Positions 5,409 through 5,494 of a stretch of DNA of 5,494 nucleotides are shown in pieces. The stretch covers positions 1 to 5,494 of the forward strand of contig JAJYDR010000139.1 in assembly GCA_021777285.1 (NCBI GenBank), read 5' to 3'. Within the stretch, counting starts at the first letter, position 1, and the number at the start of each line of letters is the position of its first letter. The position numbers and the translations under genes are program-made. The notes below the pieces were generated by a model, which was given only the letters and a program-made list of their open reading frames with translations, had not been told where the DNA came from and ran no database searches. Source of the DNA: Actinomycetes bacterium. GTDB taxonomy: Bacteria > Actinomycetota > Acidimicrobiia > Acidimicrobiales > RAAP-2.

Positions 5409-5494
5409 ATGGTTGAGGTCATCGACAGTGGGCGGAGTCGCGCGGGGCTGTGGCGAGGAGCGGTCGCGGCCGTCGTCGTGGGCGCCGCGCTGGT
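5409..5494 (+). CDS. N-terminus of an unidentified protein with a hydrophobic leader (cut by right edge)
   Basis: Only the first 28 codons are present. The protein starts MVEVIDSGRSRAGLWRG and then becomes hydrophobic (AVAAVVVGAAL), with two arginines before the hydrophobic run, as expected of a signal peptide or signal-anchor helix. A perfect AGGAGG precedes the ATG. The gene is divergent from the Tat-exported oxidase with 72 bp between start codons, so the two may share a control region. The product cannot be named from this fragment. Confidence 0.6.
   Translation, partial: MVEVIDSGRSRAGLWRGAVAAVVVGAAL

Noticed and set aside
1..5494. A search by eye for CRISPR repeats, insertion-sequence ends, tRNA genes, toxin-antitoxin pairs and phage genes.
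   Set aside because: No direct repeats at regular spacing, no transposase or integrase motifs, and no tRNA-like cloverleaf were seen.

Overview
This is a GC-rich window with coding strands that strongly prefer G or C at third codon positions. The protein families, Shine-Dalgarno-led and apparently leaderless starts side by side, and TAnnnT -10-like boxes without clear -35 boxes fit an actinobacterium (Actinomycetota). Acidimicrobiia is my guess from the look of the permease and the promoters, but the window has no phylogenetic marker to settle it.

Layout, left to right. (1) A minus-strand major facilitator superfamily (MFS) transporter whose C-terminal part lies beyond the left edge (1-457). 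(2) Divergent from it, only about 43 bp away, a small acidic soluble protein of unknown function (501-839). (3) A two-gene ABC exporter operon: an ATPase (1018-1992) and an ABC-2 type permease (1989-3128), overlapping by ATGA and so probably translationally coupled. (4) A small VOC/glyoxalase-fold protein on the same strand (3250-3648), probably with its own promoter. (5) Convergent to it, a large FAD-linked oxidase of the berberine-bridge-enzyme (BBE) type with a Tat signal and lipobox (5336-3762, minus). (6) Divergent from the oxidase, the first 28 codons of a plus-strand gene with a hydrophobic N-terminus (5409 to the right edge).

Three products are envelope proteins (MFS carrier, ABC permease, exported oxidase) and the truncated right-edge gene may be a fourth. 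The ABC pair is one functional unit, but nothing shows that the other genes share a pathway with it. I see no mobile element, CRISPR array, tRNA or rRNA, and no gene-free stretch over 300 bp. The window looks like ordinary chromosome. The points most worth checking are two putative leaderless starts, the predicted bicovalent, lipid-anchored and Tat-exported flavoprotein, and the large extracytoplasmic loop of the permease with its cysteine pair. I found no convincing evidence of a wholly new system.
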